Assembly: GCF_031143425.1 (NCBI RefSeq)
Contig: NC_090440.1
Coordinates: forward strand, 336,973,844-337,037,843
Length of the DNA: 64,000 nucleotides
Source: Pleurodeles waltl
Lineage: Eukaryota > Chordata > Amphibia > Caudata > Salamandridae
Reading direction: 5' to 3'
A program made the position numbers and the translations under genes. Positions 50,332 through 63,324 of this stretch are shown here, piece by piece. The first letter of the stretch is position 1. The number at the start of each line of letters is the position of its first letter. The notes under the pieces were generated by a model, which worked only from the letters and a program-made list of their open reading frames with translations, was not told the origin of the DNA and did not search any database.

Positions 50332-51477
50332 GTGTGGTTAGGCCTAACGCCCGCGACAGGAAATGCCCCAAAACACAACGTGGACACATCCCATTTCTTG
50401 GCAGAAAACAGAGGTGTTTTTTGCAAAGTGCCTACCTGTAGGTTTTGGCCTCTAGCTGAGCCGGCACCTAGGGAAACCTACCAAACCTGTGCATTTTTGA
50501 AAACTAGAGACCTAGGGGAATCCAAGAAGGGGTGACTTGTGGGGCTCTGACCAGGTTCTGTTACCCACAATCCTTTGCTAACCTCAAACTTTGGCTAAAC
50601 AAACACATTTTCCTCACATTTCGGTGACATAAAGTTCTGGAATCTGAGAGGAGCCAAAAATGTCCTTCCACCCAGCGTTCCCCCAAGTCTCCCGATAAAA
50701 ATTATACCTCACTTGTGTGGGTAGGCCTAGCGTCCACGAAAGGAAATGCCCCAAAACACAACATGGACACATCCCATTTTTTGACAGAAAACAGAGGTGT
50801 TTTTTGCAAAGTGTCTACCTGTAGATTTTGGCTCTAGCTCAGCCGGCACCTATGGAAAGCTACCAACCCTGTGCATTTTTGAAAACTAGAGAGCTAGGGG
50901 AATCCAAGATGGGGTGACTTGTGGGGCTCTGACCAGGTTCTGTTACACAGAATCCTTTGCAAACCTCAAAATGTGGCTAAAAAACACATTTTCCTCACAT
51001 TTCGGTGACAGAAAGTTATAGAATCTGAGAGAAGCCCCAAATTTCCTTCCACCCAGCATTCCCCTAAGTCTCCCGATACAAATGATACCTCACTTGTGTG
51101 GGAAGGCCTAGCGCCTGCGACAGGAAATGCCCCAAAACACAACGTGGACACATCCCATTTCTTGGCAGAAAACAGAGGTGTTTTTTGCAATGTGTCTACC
51201 TGTAGATTTTGGCCTCTAGCTCAGCCTGCACCTACAGAAACCTACCAAACCTGTGCATTTTTGAAAACTAGAGAGCTAGGGGAATCCAAGATGGGGTGAC
51301 TTGTGGGGATCTGACCAGGTTCTGTTACACAGAATCTTTTGCAAACCTCAAAATGTGGCTAAAAAATACATTTTCCTCGCATTTCGGTGACAGAAAGTTC
51401 TAGAATCTGAGAGGAGCCACAAATTTCCTACCACCCAGCATTCCCCCAAGTCTCCCGATAAAAATCATACCTCACTT
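50332..51477. repeat. B-C-D' monomers closing region 8
   Basis: Starts are 50332 B, 50715 C and 51096 D'. The C unit has CACGAAAGG and lacks one C in TTTTGGCTCTAGC near 50829. The D' unit begins GTGTGGGAAGG, as does 43453. Confidence 0.75.
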
Positions 51478-53214
51478 GTGTGGGTAGGACTAGCACCCGC
51501 GACAGGAAATGCCCCAAAACACAACGTGGACACATCCCATTTATTGGCAGAAAACAGAGGTGTTTTTTGCAAAGTGCCTACCTGTAGGTTTTGGCCTCTA
51601 GCTCAGCTGGCACCTTGGGAAACCTACCAAACCTCTGCCTTTTTGCAAATTAGAGACCTAGGGGAATCCAAAATGGGGTGTCTTGTGGGTCTCTGACCAG
51701 GTTCTGTTACCCAGAATCCTTTGCAAACCTCAAAATTTGGGTAAAAAACACATTTCCCTCACATTTCGGTGACAGAAAGTTCTAGAATCTGAGAGGAGCC
51801 ACAAATTTCCTGCCACCCAGCATTCCCCCAAGCCTCCCGATAAAAATCGTACCTCACTTGTGTGGGTAGGCCTAGCGCCCGCGACAGGAAATGCCCCAAA
51901 ACACAACGTGGACAGATCCCATTTCTTGGCAGAAAACAGAAGTGTTTTTTGCAAAGTGCCTACCTGTAGGTTTGGGCCTCTAGCTCAGCCGGCACCTAGG
52001 GAAACCTACCAAACCTGTGCATTTTTTAAAACTAGAGACGTAGGGGAATCCAAGAAGGGGTGACTTGTGGGGCTCTGACCAGGTTCTGTTACCCAGAATC
52101 CTTTGCTAACCTCAAAATTTGGCGTAAACAAACACATTTTCCTCACATTTCGGTGACATAAAGTTCTGGAATCTGAGAGGAGCCACAAATTTCTTTCCAC
52201 CCAGCGTTCCCCCAAGTCTCCCGATAAAAATTATACCTCACTTGTGTGGGTAGGCCTAGCGTCCACAACAGGAAATGCCCCAAAACACAACGTGGACACA
52301 TCCCATTTCTTGGCAGAAAACAGAGGTGTTTTTTGCAAAGTGCCTACCTGTAGGTTTGGGCCTCTAGCTCAGCCAGCACCTAGGGAAACCTACCGAACCT
52401 GTGCATTTTTTTAAACGAGAGACCTAGGGGAATCCAAGAAGGGGTGACTTGTGGGGCTCTGACCAGGTTCTGTTACCCAGAATCCTTTGCTAACCTCAAA
52501 ATTTGGTTAAACAAACACATTTTCCTCACATTTCGGTGACATAAAGTTCTGGAATCTGAGAGGAGCCACAAATTTCCTTCCACCCAGCGTTCCCCCAAGT
52601 CTCCCGATAAAAATTATACCTCACTTGTGTGGGTAGGCCTAGCGTCCACGACAGGAAATGCCCCAAAACACAACATGGACACATCCCATTTCTTGACAGA
52701 AAACAGAGATGTTTTTTGCAAAGTGTCTACCTGTAGATTTTGGCCTCTAGCTCAGCCGGCACCTACGGAAACCTACCAAACCTGTGCATTTTTGAAAACT
52801 AGAGAGCTAGGGGAATCCAAGATGGGGTGACTTGTGGGGCTCTGACCAGGTTCTGTTACACAGAATCCTTTGCAAACCTCAAAATGTGGCTAAAACACAC
52901 ATTTTCCTCACATTTCTGTGACAGAAAGTTATAGAATCTGAGAGGAGCCACAAATTTCCTTCCACCCAGCATTTCCCTAAGTCTTCCGATAAAAATGATA
53001 CCTCACTTATGTGGGTAGGCCTAGCGCCTGCGACAGGAAATGCCCCAAAACACAACGTGGACACATCCCATTTCTTGGCAGAAAACAGAGGTATTTTTTG
53101 CAATGTGTCTACCTGTAGATTTTGGCCTCTAGCTCAGCCTGCACCTAGGGAAACCTACCAAACCTGTGCATTTTTAAAAACTAGAAACCTAGGGGAATCC
53201 AAGATGGGGTGACT
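51478..53214. repeat. Region 9a: divergent E, B/F, F, C and G monomers
   Basis: Starts are 51478 E, 51860 B/F hybrid, 52244 F-like, 52627 C and 53009 G. These units carry more private substitutions than most (for example TTTATTGGCAG near 51541, CATTTCCCTCAC near 51752, GGACAGATCCC near 51911), as expected of older or less homogenised repeats. The G at 53009 matches the one at 56832 (GAGGTATTTTTTGC) ten monomers away. Confidence 0.7.
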
Positions 53215-56200
53215 TGTGGGTCTCTGACCAGGTTCTGTTACCCAGAATCCTTTGCTAACCTAAAAACTTGGCTAAAAAAACACATTTTCCTCACATTTCG
53301 GTGACAGAAAGTTCTAGAATCTGAGAGGAGCCACAAATTTCCTGCCACCCAGCATTCCCCCAAGTCTCCCGATAAAAATCGTACCTCACTTGTGTGGGTA
53401 GGCCTAGCGCCCGCGACAGGAAATGCCCCAAAACACAACGTGGACACATCCCATTTCTTGGCAGAAAACAGAGGTGTTTTTTGCAAAGTGCCTACCTGTA
53501 GGTTTTGGCCTCTAGCTCAGCCCGCACCTAGGGAAACCTATCAAACCTGTGCAATTTTGAAAACTAGAGACCTAGGGGAATCCAAGAAGGAGTGACTTGT
53601 GGGGCTCTGACCAGGTTCTGTTACCCAGAATCCTTTGCTAACCTCAAAATTTGGCTAAACAAACACATTTTCCTCACATTTCGGTGACATAAAGTTCTGG
53701 AATCTGAGAGGAGCCACAAATTTCCTTCCACCCAGCGTTCCCCCAAGTCTCCCGATAAAAATTATACCTCACTTGTGTGGGTAGGCCTAGCGTCCACGAC
53801 AGGAAATGCCCCAAAACACAACATGGACACATCCCATTTCTTGGCAGAAAACAGAGGTGTTTTTTGCAAAGTGCCTACCTGTAGGTTTTGGCCTCTAGCT
53901 CAGCTGGCACCTTGGGAAACCGACCAAACCTGTGCCTTTTTGCAAACTAGAGACCTAGGGGAATCCAAAATGGTGTGACTTGTGGGTCTCTGACCAGGTT
54001 CTGTTACCCAGAATCCTTTGCAAACCTCAAAATTTGGGTAAAAAACTAATTTTCCTCACATTTCGGTGACAGAAAGTTCTAGAATCTGAGAGGAGCCACA
54101 AATGTCCTGCCACCCAGCATTCCCCCAAGTCTCCCGATAAAAATCATACCTCACTTGTGTGGGTAGGCCTTGCGCCCGCGACAGGAAATGCCCCAAAACA
54201 CAACGTGGACACATCCCATTTCTTGGCATAAAACAGAGGTGTTTTTTGCAATGTGTCTACCTGTAGATTTTGGCCGCTAACTCAGCTGGCACCTTGGGAA
54301 ACCTACCAAACCTGTGCCTTTTTGCAAACTAGAGACCTAGGGGAATCCAAAATGGGGTGACTTGTGGGTCTCTGACCAGGTTCTGTTACCCAGAATCCTT
54401 TGCAAACCTCAAATTTGGGTAAAAAAAACATTTTCCTCACATTTCGGTGACAGAAAGCTCTAGAATCTGAGAGGAGCCACAAATTTCCTGCCACCCAGCA
54501 TTACCCCAAGTCTCCCGATAAAAATCATACCTCACTTGTGTGGGTAGGCCTAGCGACCGCAACAGGAAATGCCCCAAAACACAACGTGAACACATCCCAT
54601 TTCTTGGCAGAAAACAGAGGTGTTTTTTGCAAAGTGCCTACCTGTAGGTTTTGGCCTCTAGCTCAGCTGGCACCTTGGGAAACCTACCAAACCTGTGCCT
54701 TTTTGCAAACTAGAGACCTAGGGGAATCCAAAATGGGGTGACTTGTGGGTCTCTGACCAGTTTCTGTTACCCAGAATCCTTTGCAAACCTCAAAATTTGG
54801 GTAAAAAACACATTTTCCTCACATTTCGGTGACAGAAAGTTCTAGAATCTGAGAGGAGCCACAAATTTCCTGCCACCCAGCATTCCCCCAAGTCTCCCCA
54901 TAAAAATCGTACCTCACTTGTGTGGGTAGGCCTAGCGCCCGCGACAGGAAATGCCCCAAAACACAACGTGGACACATCCCATTTCTTGGCAGAAAACAGA
55001 GGTGTTTTTTGCAAAGTGCCTACCTGTAGGTTTTGGCCTCTAGCTGAGCCGGCACCTAGGGAAACCTACCAAACCTGTGCATTTTTGAAAACTAGAGACC
55101 TAGGGGAATCCAAGAAGGGGTGACTTGTGGGGCTCTGACCAGGTTCTGTTACCCAGAATCCTTTGCTAACCTCAAAATTTGGCTAAACAAACACATTTTC
55201 CTCACATTTCGGTGACATAAAGTTCTGGAATCTGAGAGGAGCCACAAATTTCCTTCCACCCAGCGTTCCCCCAAGTCTCACGATAAAAATGATACCTCAC
55301 TTCTGTGGGTAGGCCTAGCGCCCGCGACCGGAAATGCCCCAAAACACAACGTGGACACATCCCATTTCTTGGCAGAAAACAGAGGTGTTTTTTGCAAAGT
55401 GTCTACCTGTAGATTTTGGCCTCTAGCTCAGCCGGCACCTACGGAAACCTACCAAACCTGTGCATTTTCCAAAACTAGAGAGCTAGGGGAATCCAAGATG
55501 GGGTGACTTGTGGGGCTCTGACCAGGTTCTGTTACACAGAATCCTTTGCAAACCTCAAAATGTGGCTAAAAAACACATTTTCCTCACATTTCGGTGACAG
55601 AAAGTTATAGAATCTGAGAGGAGCCACAAATTTCCTTCCACCCAGCATTCCCCTAAGTCTCCCGATAAAAATGGTACCTCACTTATGTGGGTAGGCCTAG
55701 CGCCTGCGACAGGAAATGCCCCAAAACACAACGTGTACACATCCCATTTCTTGGCAGAAAACAGAGGTGTTTTTTGCAATGTGTCTACCTGTAGATTTTG
55801 GCCTCTAGCTCAGCCTGCACCTAGGGAAACCTACCAAACCTGTGCATTTTTTAAAACTAGAGACCTAGGGGAATCCAAGATGGGGTGACTTGTGGGTCTC
55901 TGACCAGGTTCTGTTACCCAGAATCCTTTGCAAACCTCAAAATTTGGGTAAAAAACACATTTTCCTCACATTTCGGTGACAGAAAGTTCTAGAATCTGAG
56001 AGGAGCCACAAATTTCCTGTCACCCAGCATTCCCCCAAGTCTCCCGATAAAAATCGTACCACACTTGTGTGGGTAGGCCTAGCGCCCGCAACAGGAAATG
56101 CCCCAAAACACAACGTGGACACATCCCATTTCTTGGCAGAAAACAGAGGTGTTTTTTGCAAAGTGCCTACCTGTAGGTTTGGGCCTCTAGCTCAGCCAGC

Positions 56201-58181
56201 ACCTAGGGAAACCTACCAAACCTGTGCATTTTTTTAAACGAGAGACCTAGGGGAATCCAAGAAGGGGTGACTTGTGGGGCTCTGACCAGGTTCTGTTACC
56301 CAGAATCCTTTGCTAACCTCAAAATTTGGCTAAACAAACACATTTTCCTCACATTTCGGTGACATAAAGTTCTGGAATCTGAGAGGAGCCACAAATTTCC
56401 TTCCACCCAGCGTTCCCCCAAGTCTCCCGATAAAAATTATACCTCACTTGTGTGGGTAGGCCTAGCGTCCACGACAGGAAATGCCCCAAAACACAACATG
56501 GACACATCCCATTTTTTGACAGAAAACAGAGGTGTTTTTTGCAAAGTGTCTACCTGTAGATTTTGGCCTCTAGCTCAGCCGGCACCTACGGAAACCTACC
56601 AAACCTGTGCATATTTGAAAACTAGAGAGCTAGGGGAATCCAAGATGGGGTGACTTGTGGGGCTCTGACCAGGTTCTGTTACACAGAATCCTTTGCAAAC
56701 CTCAAAATGTGGCTAAAACACACATTTTCCTCACATTTCGGTGACAGAAAGTTATAGAATCTGAGAGGAGCCACACATTTCCTTCCACCCAGCATTTCCC
56801 TAAGTCTTCCGATAAAAATGATACCTCACTTATGTGGGTAGGCCTAGCGCCTGCGACAGGAAATGCCCCAAAACACAACGTGGACACATCCCATTTCTTG
56901 GCAGAAAACAGAGGTATTTTTTGCAATGTGTCTACCTGTAGATTTTGGCCTCTAGCTCAGCCTGCACCTAGGGAAACCTACCAAACCTGTGCATTTTTAA
57001 AAACTAGAAACCTAGGGGAATCCAAGATGGGGTGACTTGTGGGTCTCTGACCAGGTTCTGTTACCCAGAATCCTTTGCTAACCTAAAAACTTGGCTAAAA
57101 AAACACATTTTCCTCACATTTCGGTGACAGAAAGTTCTAGAATCTGAGAGGAGCCACAAATTTCCTGCCACCCAGCATTCCCCCAAGTCTCCCGATAAAA
57201 ATCATACCTCACTTGTGTGGGTAGGCCTAGCGCCCGCGACAGGAAATGCCCCAAAACACAACGTGGACACATCCCATTTCTTGGCAGAAAACAGAGGTGT
57301 TTTTTGCAATGTGTCTACCTGTAGATTTTGGCCTCTAGCTCAGCTGGCACCTTGGGAAACCTACCAAACCTGTGCCTGTCTGTAAACTAGAGACCTAGGG
57401 GAATCCAAAATGGGGTAACTTGTGGGTCTCTGACCAGGTTCTGTTACCCAGAATCCTTTGCAAACCTCAAATTTGGGTAAAAAACACATTTTCCTCACAT
57501 TTCGGTGACAGAAAGTTCTAGAATCTGAGAGGAGCCACAAATTTCCTGCCACCCAGCATTCCCCCAAGTCTCCCGATAAAAATCATACCTCACTTGTGTG
57601 GGTAGGCCTAGCGCCCGCAACAGGAAATGCCCCAAAACACAACGTGGACACATCCCATTTCTTGGCAGAAAACAGAGGTGTTTTTTGCAAAGTGCCTACC
57701 TGTAGGTTTTGGCCTCTAGCTCAGCTGGCACCTTGGGAAACCTACCAAACCTGTGCCTTTTTGCAAACTAGAGACCTAGGGGAAAACAAAATGGGGTGAC
57801 TTGTGGGTCTCTGACCAGGTTCTGTTACCCAGAATCCTTTGCAAACCTCAAAATTTGGGTAAAAAAAACATTTTCCTCACATTTTGGTGACAGAAAGTTA
57901 TAGAATCTGAGAGGAGCCACAAATTTCCTGCCACCCAGCATTCCCCCAAGTCTCCAGATAAAAATCGTACCACACTTGTGTGGGTAGGCCTAGCGCCGGC
58001 GACAGGAAATGCCCCAAAACACAACATGGACACATCCCATTTCTTGGCAGAAAACAGAGGTGTTTTTTGCAAAGTGCCTACCTGTAGGTTTTGACCTCTA
58101 GCTCAGCTGGCACCTTGGGAAACCTACCAAACCTGTGCCTTTCTGCAAACTAGAGACCTAGGGAATCCAAAATGGGGTGAC
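53215..58181. repeat. Region 9b: 13-monomer span, copy 1
   Basis: Starts are 53392 B, 53775 (C/E hybrid), 54157 I, 54538 E, 54920 B, 55303, 55685 G, 56067 F, 56450 C', 56832 G, 57215 I, 57596 E and 57978. Several units recur 4966-4967 bp to the right: 53392/58359 (CCTATCAAACC with GTGCAATTTTG), 53775/58742 (AAACCGACCAAACC, AAACTAATTTTCC), 54157/59124 (GGCCTTGCGCCC, GGCATAAAACAG, GAAAGCTCTAG), 55303/60270 (CACTTCTGTGGG, GCGACCGG) and 57978/62944 (TTTTGGTGACAG). Units between them do not all match, so this is a mosaic and not a clean higher-order repeat. Confidence 0.72.
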
Positions 58182-61100
58182 TTGTGGGTCTCTGACCAGG
58201 TTCTGTTACCCAGAATCCTTTGCAAACCTCAAAATTTGGGTAAAAAACACATTTTCCTCACATTTCGGTGACAGAAAGTTCTAGAATCTGAGAGGAGCCA
58301 CAAATTTCCTGCCACCCAGCATTCCCCCAAGTCTCCCGATAAAAATCGTACCTCACTTGTGTGGGTAGGCCTAGCGCCCGCGACAGGAAATGCCCCAAAA
58401 CACAACGTGGACACATCCCATTTCTTGGCAGAAAACAGAGGTGTTTTTTGCAAAGTGCCTACCTGTAGGTTTTGGCCTCTAGCTCAGCCCGCACCTAGGG
58501 AAACCTATCAAACCTGTGCAATTTTGAAAACTTGAGACCTAGGGGAATCCAAGAAGGGGTGACTTGTGGGGCTCTGACCAGGTTCTGTTACCCAGAATCC
58601 TTTGCTAACCTCAAAATTTGGCTAAACAAACACATTTTCCTCACATTTCGGTGACATAAAGTTCTGGAATCTGAGAGGAGCCACAAATTTCCTTCCATCC
58701 AGCGTTCCCCCAAGTCTCCCGATAAAAATTATACCTCACTTGTGTGGGTAGGCCTAGCGTCCACGACAGGAAAAGCCCCAAAACACAATATGGACACATC
58801 CCATTTCTTGGCAGAAAACAGAGGTGTTTTTTGCAAAGTGCCTACCTGTAGGTTTTGGCCTCTAGCTCAGCTGGCACCTTGGGAAACCGACCAAACCTGT
58901 GCCTTTTTGCAAACTAGAGACCTAGGGGAATCCAAAATGGGGTGACTTGTGGGTCTCTGACCAGGTTCTGTTACCCAGAATCCTTTGCAAACCTCAAAAT
59001 TTGGGTAAAAAACTAATTTTCCTCACATTTCGGTGACAGAAAGTTCTAGAATCTGAGAGGAGCCACAAATGTCCTGCCACCCAGCATTCCCCCAAGTCTC
59101 CCGATAAAAATCATACATCACTTGTGTGGGTAGGCCTTGCGCCCGCGACAGGAAATGCCCCAAAACACAACGTGGACACATCCCATTTCTTGGCATAAAA
59201 CAGAGGTGTTTTTTGCAATGTGTCTACCTGTAGATTTTGGCCTCTAACTCAGCTGGCACCTTGGGAAACCTAACAAACCTGTGCCTTTTTGCAAACTAGA
59301 GACCTAGGGGAATCCAAAATGGGGTGACTTGTGGGTCTCTGACCAGGTTCTGTTACCCAGAATCCTTTGCAAACCTCAAATTTGGGTAAAAAAAACATTT
59401 TCCTCACATTTCGGTGACAGAAAGCTCTAGAATCTGAGAGGAGCCACACATTTCCTGCCACCCAGCGTTCCCCCAAGTCTCCCGATAAAAATGATACCTC
59501 ACTTGTGTGGGTAGGACTAGCGCCTGCGACAGGAAATGCCCCAAAACACAACGTGGACACATCCCATTTCTTGGCAGAAAACAGAGGTGTTTTTTGCAAT
59601 GTGACTACCTGTAGATTTTGGCCTCTAGCTCAGCCTGCACCTTGGGAAACCTACCAAACCTGTGCATTTTTAAAAACTAGAGACCTAGGGGAATCCAAGA
59701 TGGGGTGACTTGTGGGTCTATGACCAGGTTCTGTTACCCAGAATCTTTTGCTAACCTAAAAACTTGGCTAAAAAAACACATTTTCCTCACATTTCGGTGA
59801 CAGACAGTTCTAGAATCTGAGAGGAGCCACAAATTTCCTGCCACCCAGCATTCCCCCAAGTCTCCCGATAAAAATCATACCTCACTTGTGTGGGTAGGCC
59901 TAGCGCCCGCGACAGGAAATGCCCCAAAACACAACGTGGACACATCCCATTTCTTGGCAGAAAACAAAGGTGTTTTTTGCAAAGTGCCTACCTGTAGGTT
60001 TTGGGCTCTAGCTCAGCTGGCACCTTGGTAAACCTACCAAACCTGTGCCTTTTTGCAAACTAGAGACCTAGGGGAATCCAAAATGGGGTGACTTGTGGGT
60101 CTCTGACCAGGTTCTGTTACCCAGAATCCTTTGCAAACCTCAAACTTTGGGTAAAAAACACATTTTCCTCACATTTCGGTGACATAAAGTTCTAGAATCT
60201 GAGAGGAGCCACAAATTTCCTTCCACCCAGCGTTCCCCCAAGTCTCCCGATAAAAATGATACCTCACTTCTGTGGGTAGGCCTAGCGCCCGCGACCGGAA
60301 ATGCCCCAAAACACAACGTGGACACATCCCATTTCTTGGCAGAAAACAGAGGTGTTTTTTGCAATGTGTCTACCTGTAGATTTTGGCCTCTAGCTCAGCT
60401 GGCACCTTGGGAAACCTACCAAACCTGTGCCTTTTTGCAAACTAGAGACCTAGGGGAATCCAAAATGGGGTGACTTGTGGGTCTCTGACCAGGTTCTGTT
60501 ACCCAGAATCCTTTGCAAACCTTAAATTTGGGTAAAAAACACATTTTCCTCACATTTCGGTGACAGAAAGTTCTAGAATCTGAGAGGAGCCACAAATTTC
60601 CTGCCACCCAGCATTCCCCCAAGTCTCCCTATAAAAATCGTACCTCACTTGTGTGGGTAGGCCTAGCGCCCGCGACAGGAAATGCCCCAAAACACAACGT
60701 GGACACATCCCATTTCTTGGCCGAAAACAGAGGTGTTTTTTGCAAAGTGCCTACCTGTAGGTTTTGGCCTCTAGCTCAGCCCGCACCTAGGGAAACCTTT
60801 AAAACCTGTGCCTTTTTGAAAACTAGAGACCTAGGGGAATCCAAGAAGGGGTGACTTGTGGGGCTCTGACCAGGTTCTGTTACCCAGAATCCTTTGCTAA
60901 CCTCAAAATTTGGCTAAACAAACACATTTTCCTCACATTTCGGTGACATAAAGTTCTGGAATCTGAGAGGAGCCACAAATTTCCTTCCACCCAGCGTTCC
61001 CCCAAGTCTCCCGATAAAAATGATACCTCACTTGTGTGGGTAGGCCTAGCGCCCGCGACCGGAAATGCCCCAAAACACAACGTGGACACATCCCATTTCT

Positions 61101-63324
61101 TGGCAGAAAACAGAGGTGTTTTTTGCAATGTGTCTACCTGTAGATTTTGGCCTGTAACTCAGCTGGCACCTTGGGAAACCTACCAAACCTGTGCCTTTTT
61201 GCAAACTAGAGACCTAGGGGAATCCAAAATGGGGTGACTTGTGGGTCTCTGACCAGGTTCTGTTACCCAGAATCCTTTGCAAACCTCAAATTTGGGTAAA
61301 AAAAACATTTTCCTCACATTTCGGTGACAGAAAGCTCTAGAATCTGAGAGGAGCCACAAATTTCCTGCCACCCAGCATTCCCCCAAGTCTCGCAATAAAA
61401 ATCATACCTCACTTGTGTGGGTAGGCCTAGCGCCCGCAACAGGAAATGCCCCAAAACACAACGTGAACACATCCCATTTCTTGGCAGAAAACAGAGGTGT
61501 TTTTTGCAAAGTGCCTACCTGTAGGTTTTGGCCTCTAGCTGAGCCGGCACCTAGGGAAACCTACCAAACCTGTGCATTTTTGAAAACTAGAGACCTAGGG
61601 GAATCCAAGAAGGGGTGACTTGTGGGGCTCTGACGAGGTTCTGTTACCCAGAATCCTTTGCTAACCTCAAAATTTGGCTAAACAAACACATTTTCCTCAC
61701 ATTTCGGTGACATAAAGTTCTGGAATCTGAGAGGAGCCACAAATTTCCTTCCACCCAGCGTTCCCCCAAGTCTCCCGATAAAAATGATACCTCACTTGTG
61801 TGGGTAGGCCTAGCGCCCGCGACCGGAAATGCCCCAAAACACAACGTGGACACATCCCATTTCTTGGCAGAAAACAGAGGTGTTTTTTGCAATGTGTCTA
61901 CCTGTAGATTTTGGCCTCTAGCTCAGCTGGCACCTTGGGAAACCTACCAAACCTGTGCCTTTTTGCAAACTAGAGACCTAGGGGAATCCAAAATGGGGTG
62001 ACTTGTGGGTCTCTGACCAGGTTCTGTTACCCAGAATCCTTTTCAAACCTTAAATTTGGGTAAAAAACACATTTTCCTCACATTTCGGTGACAGAAAGTT
62101 CTAGAATCTGAGAGGAGCCACAAATTTCCTGCCACCCAGCATTCCCCCAAGTCTCCCGATAAAAATCGTACCTCACTTGTGTGGGTAGGCCTAGCGCCCG
62201 CGACAGGAAATGCCCCAAAACACAACGTGGACACATCCCATTTCTTGGCAGAAAACAGAGGTGTTTTTTGCAAAGTGCCTACCTGTAGGTTTTGGCCTCT
62301 AGCTCAGCCCGCACCTAGGGAAACCTATCAAACCTGTGCCTTTTTGAAAACTAGAGACCTAGGGGAATCCAAGAAGGGGTGACTTGTGGGGCTCTGACCA
62401 ATTTCTGTTACCCAGAATCCTTTGCTAACCTCAAAATTTGGCTAAACAAACACATTTTCCTCACATATCGGTGAGATAAAGTTCTGGAATCTGAGAGGAG
62501 CCACAAATTTCCTTCCACCCAGCGTTCCCCCAAGTCTCCCGATAAAAATAATACCTCACTTGTGTGGGTAGGCCTAGCGCCCGAAACAGGAAATGCCCCA
62601 AAACACAATGTGGACACATCCCATTTCTTGGCAGAAAACAGAGGTGTTTTTTGCAAAGTGCCTACCTTTAGGTTTTGGCCTCTAGCTCAGCTGGCACCTT
62701 GGGAAACCTACCAAACCTGTGCCTTTTTGCAAACTAGAGACCTAGGGGAATCCAAGATGGGGTGACTTGTGGGTCTCTGACCAGGTTCTCTTACCCAGAA
62801 TCCTTTGCAAACCTCAAAATTTGGGTAAAAAACACATTTTCCTCACATTTTGGTGACAGAAAGTTATAGAATCTGAGAGGAGCCACAAATTTCCTGCCAC
62901 CCAGCATTCCCCCAAGTCTCCCGATAAAAACCGTACCACACTTGTGTGGGTAGGCCTAGCGCCCGCGACAGGAAATGCCCCAAAACACAACATGGACACA
63001 TCCCATTTCTTGGCAGAAAACAGAGGTGTTTTTTGCAAAGTGCCTACCTGTAGGTTTTGGCCTCTAGCTCAGCTGGCACTTTGGGAAACCTACCAAACCT
63101 GTGCCTTTTTGCAAACTAGAGACCTAGGGGAATCCAAAATGGGGTGACTTGTGGGTCTCTGACCAGGTTCTGTTACCCAGAATCCTTTGCAAACCTTAAA
63201 TTTGGGTAAAAAACACATTTTCCTCACATTTCGGTGACAGAAAGTTCTAGAATCTGAGAGGAGCCACAAATTTCCTGCCACCCAGCATTCCCCCAAGTCT
63301 CCCGATAAAAATCGTACCTCACTT
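58182..63324. repeat. Region 9c: 13-monomer span, copy 2, with local dimer repeats
   Basis: Starts are 58359 B, 58742 (C/E hybrid), 59124 I, 59505 G, 59888, 60270, 60651 B, 61034, 61415 (E/B), 61798, 62179 B, 62562 and 62944. The units at 60270, 61034 and 61798 share GCGACCGG and are spaced 764 bp (two monomers). B-type units at 60651 and 62179 share CAGCCCGCACC. This part therefore shows both the 13-monomer spacing and much more local amplification. Confidence 0.72.
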
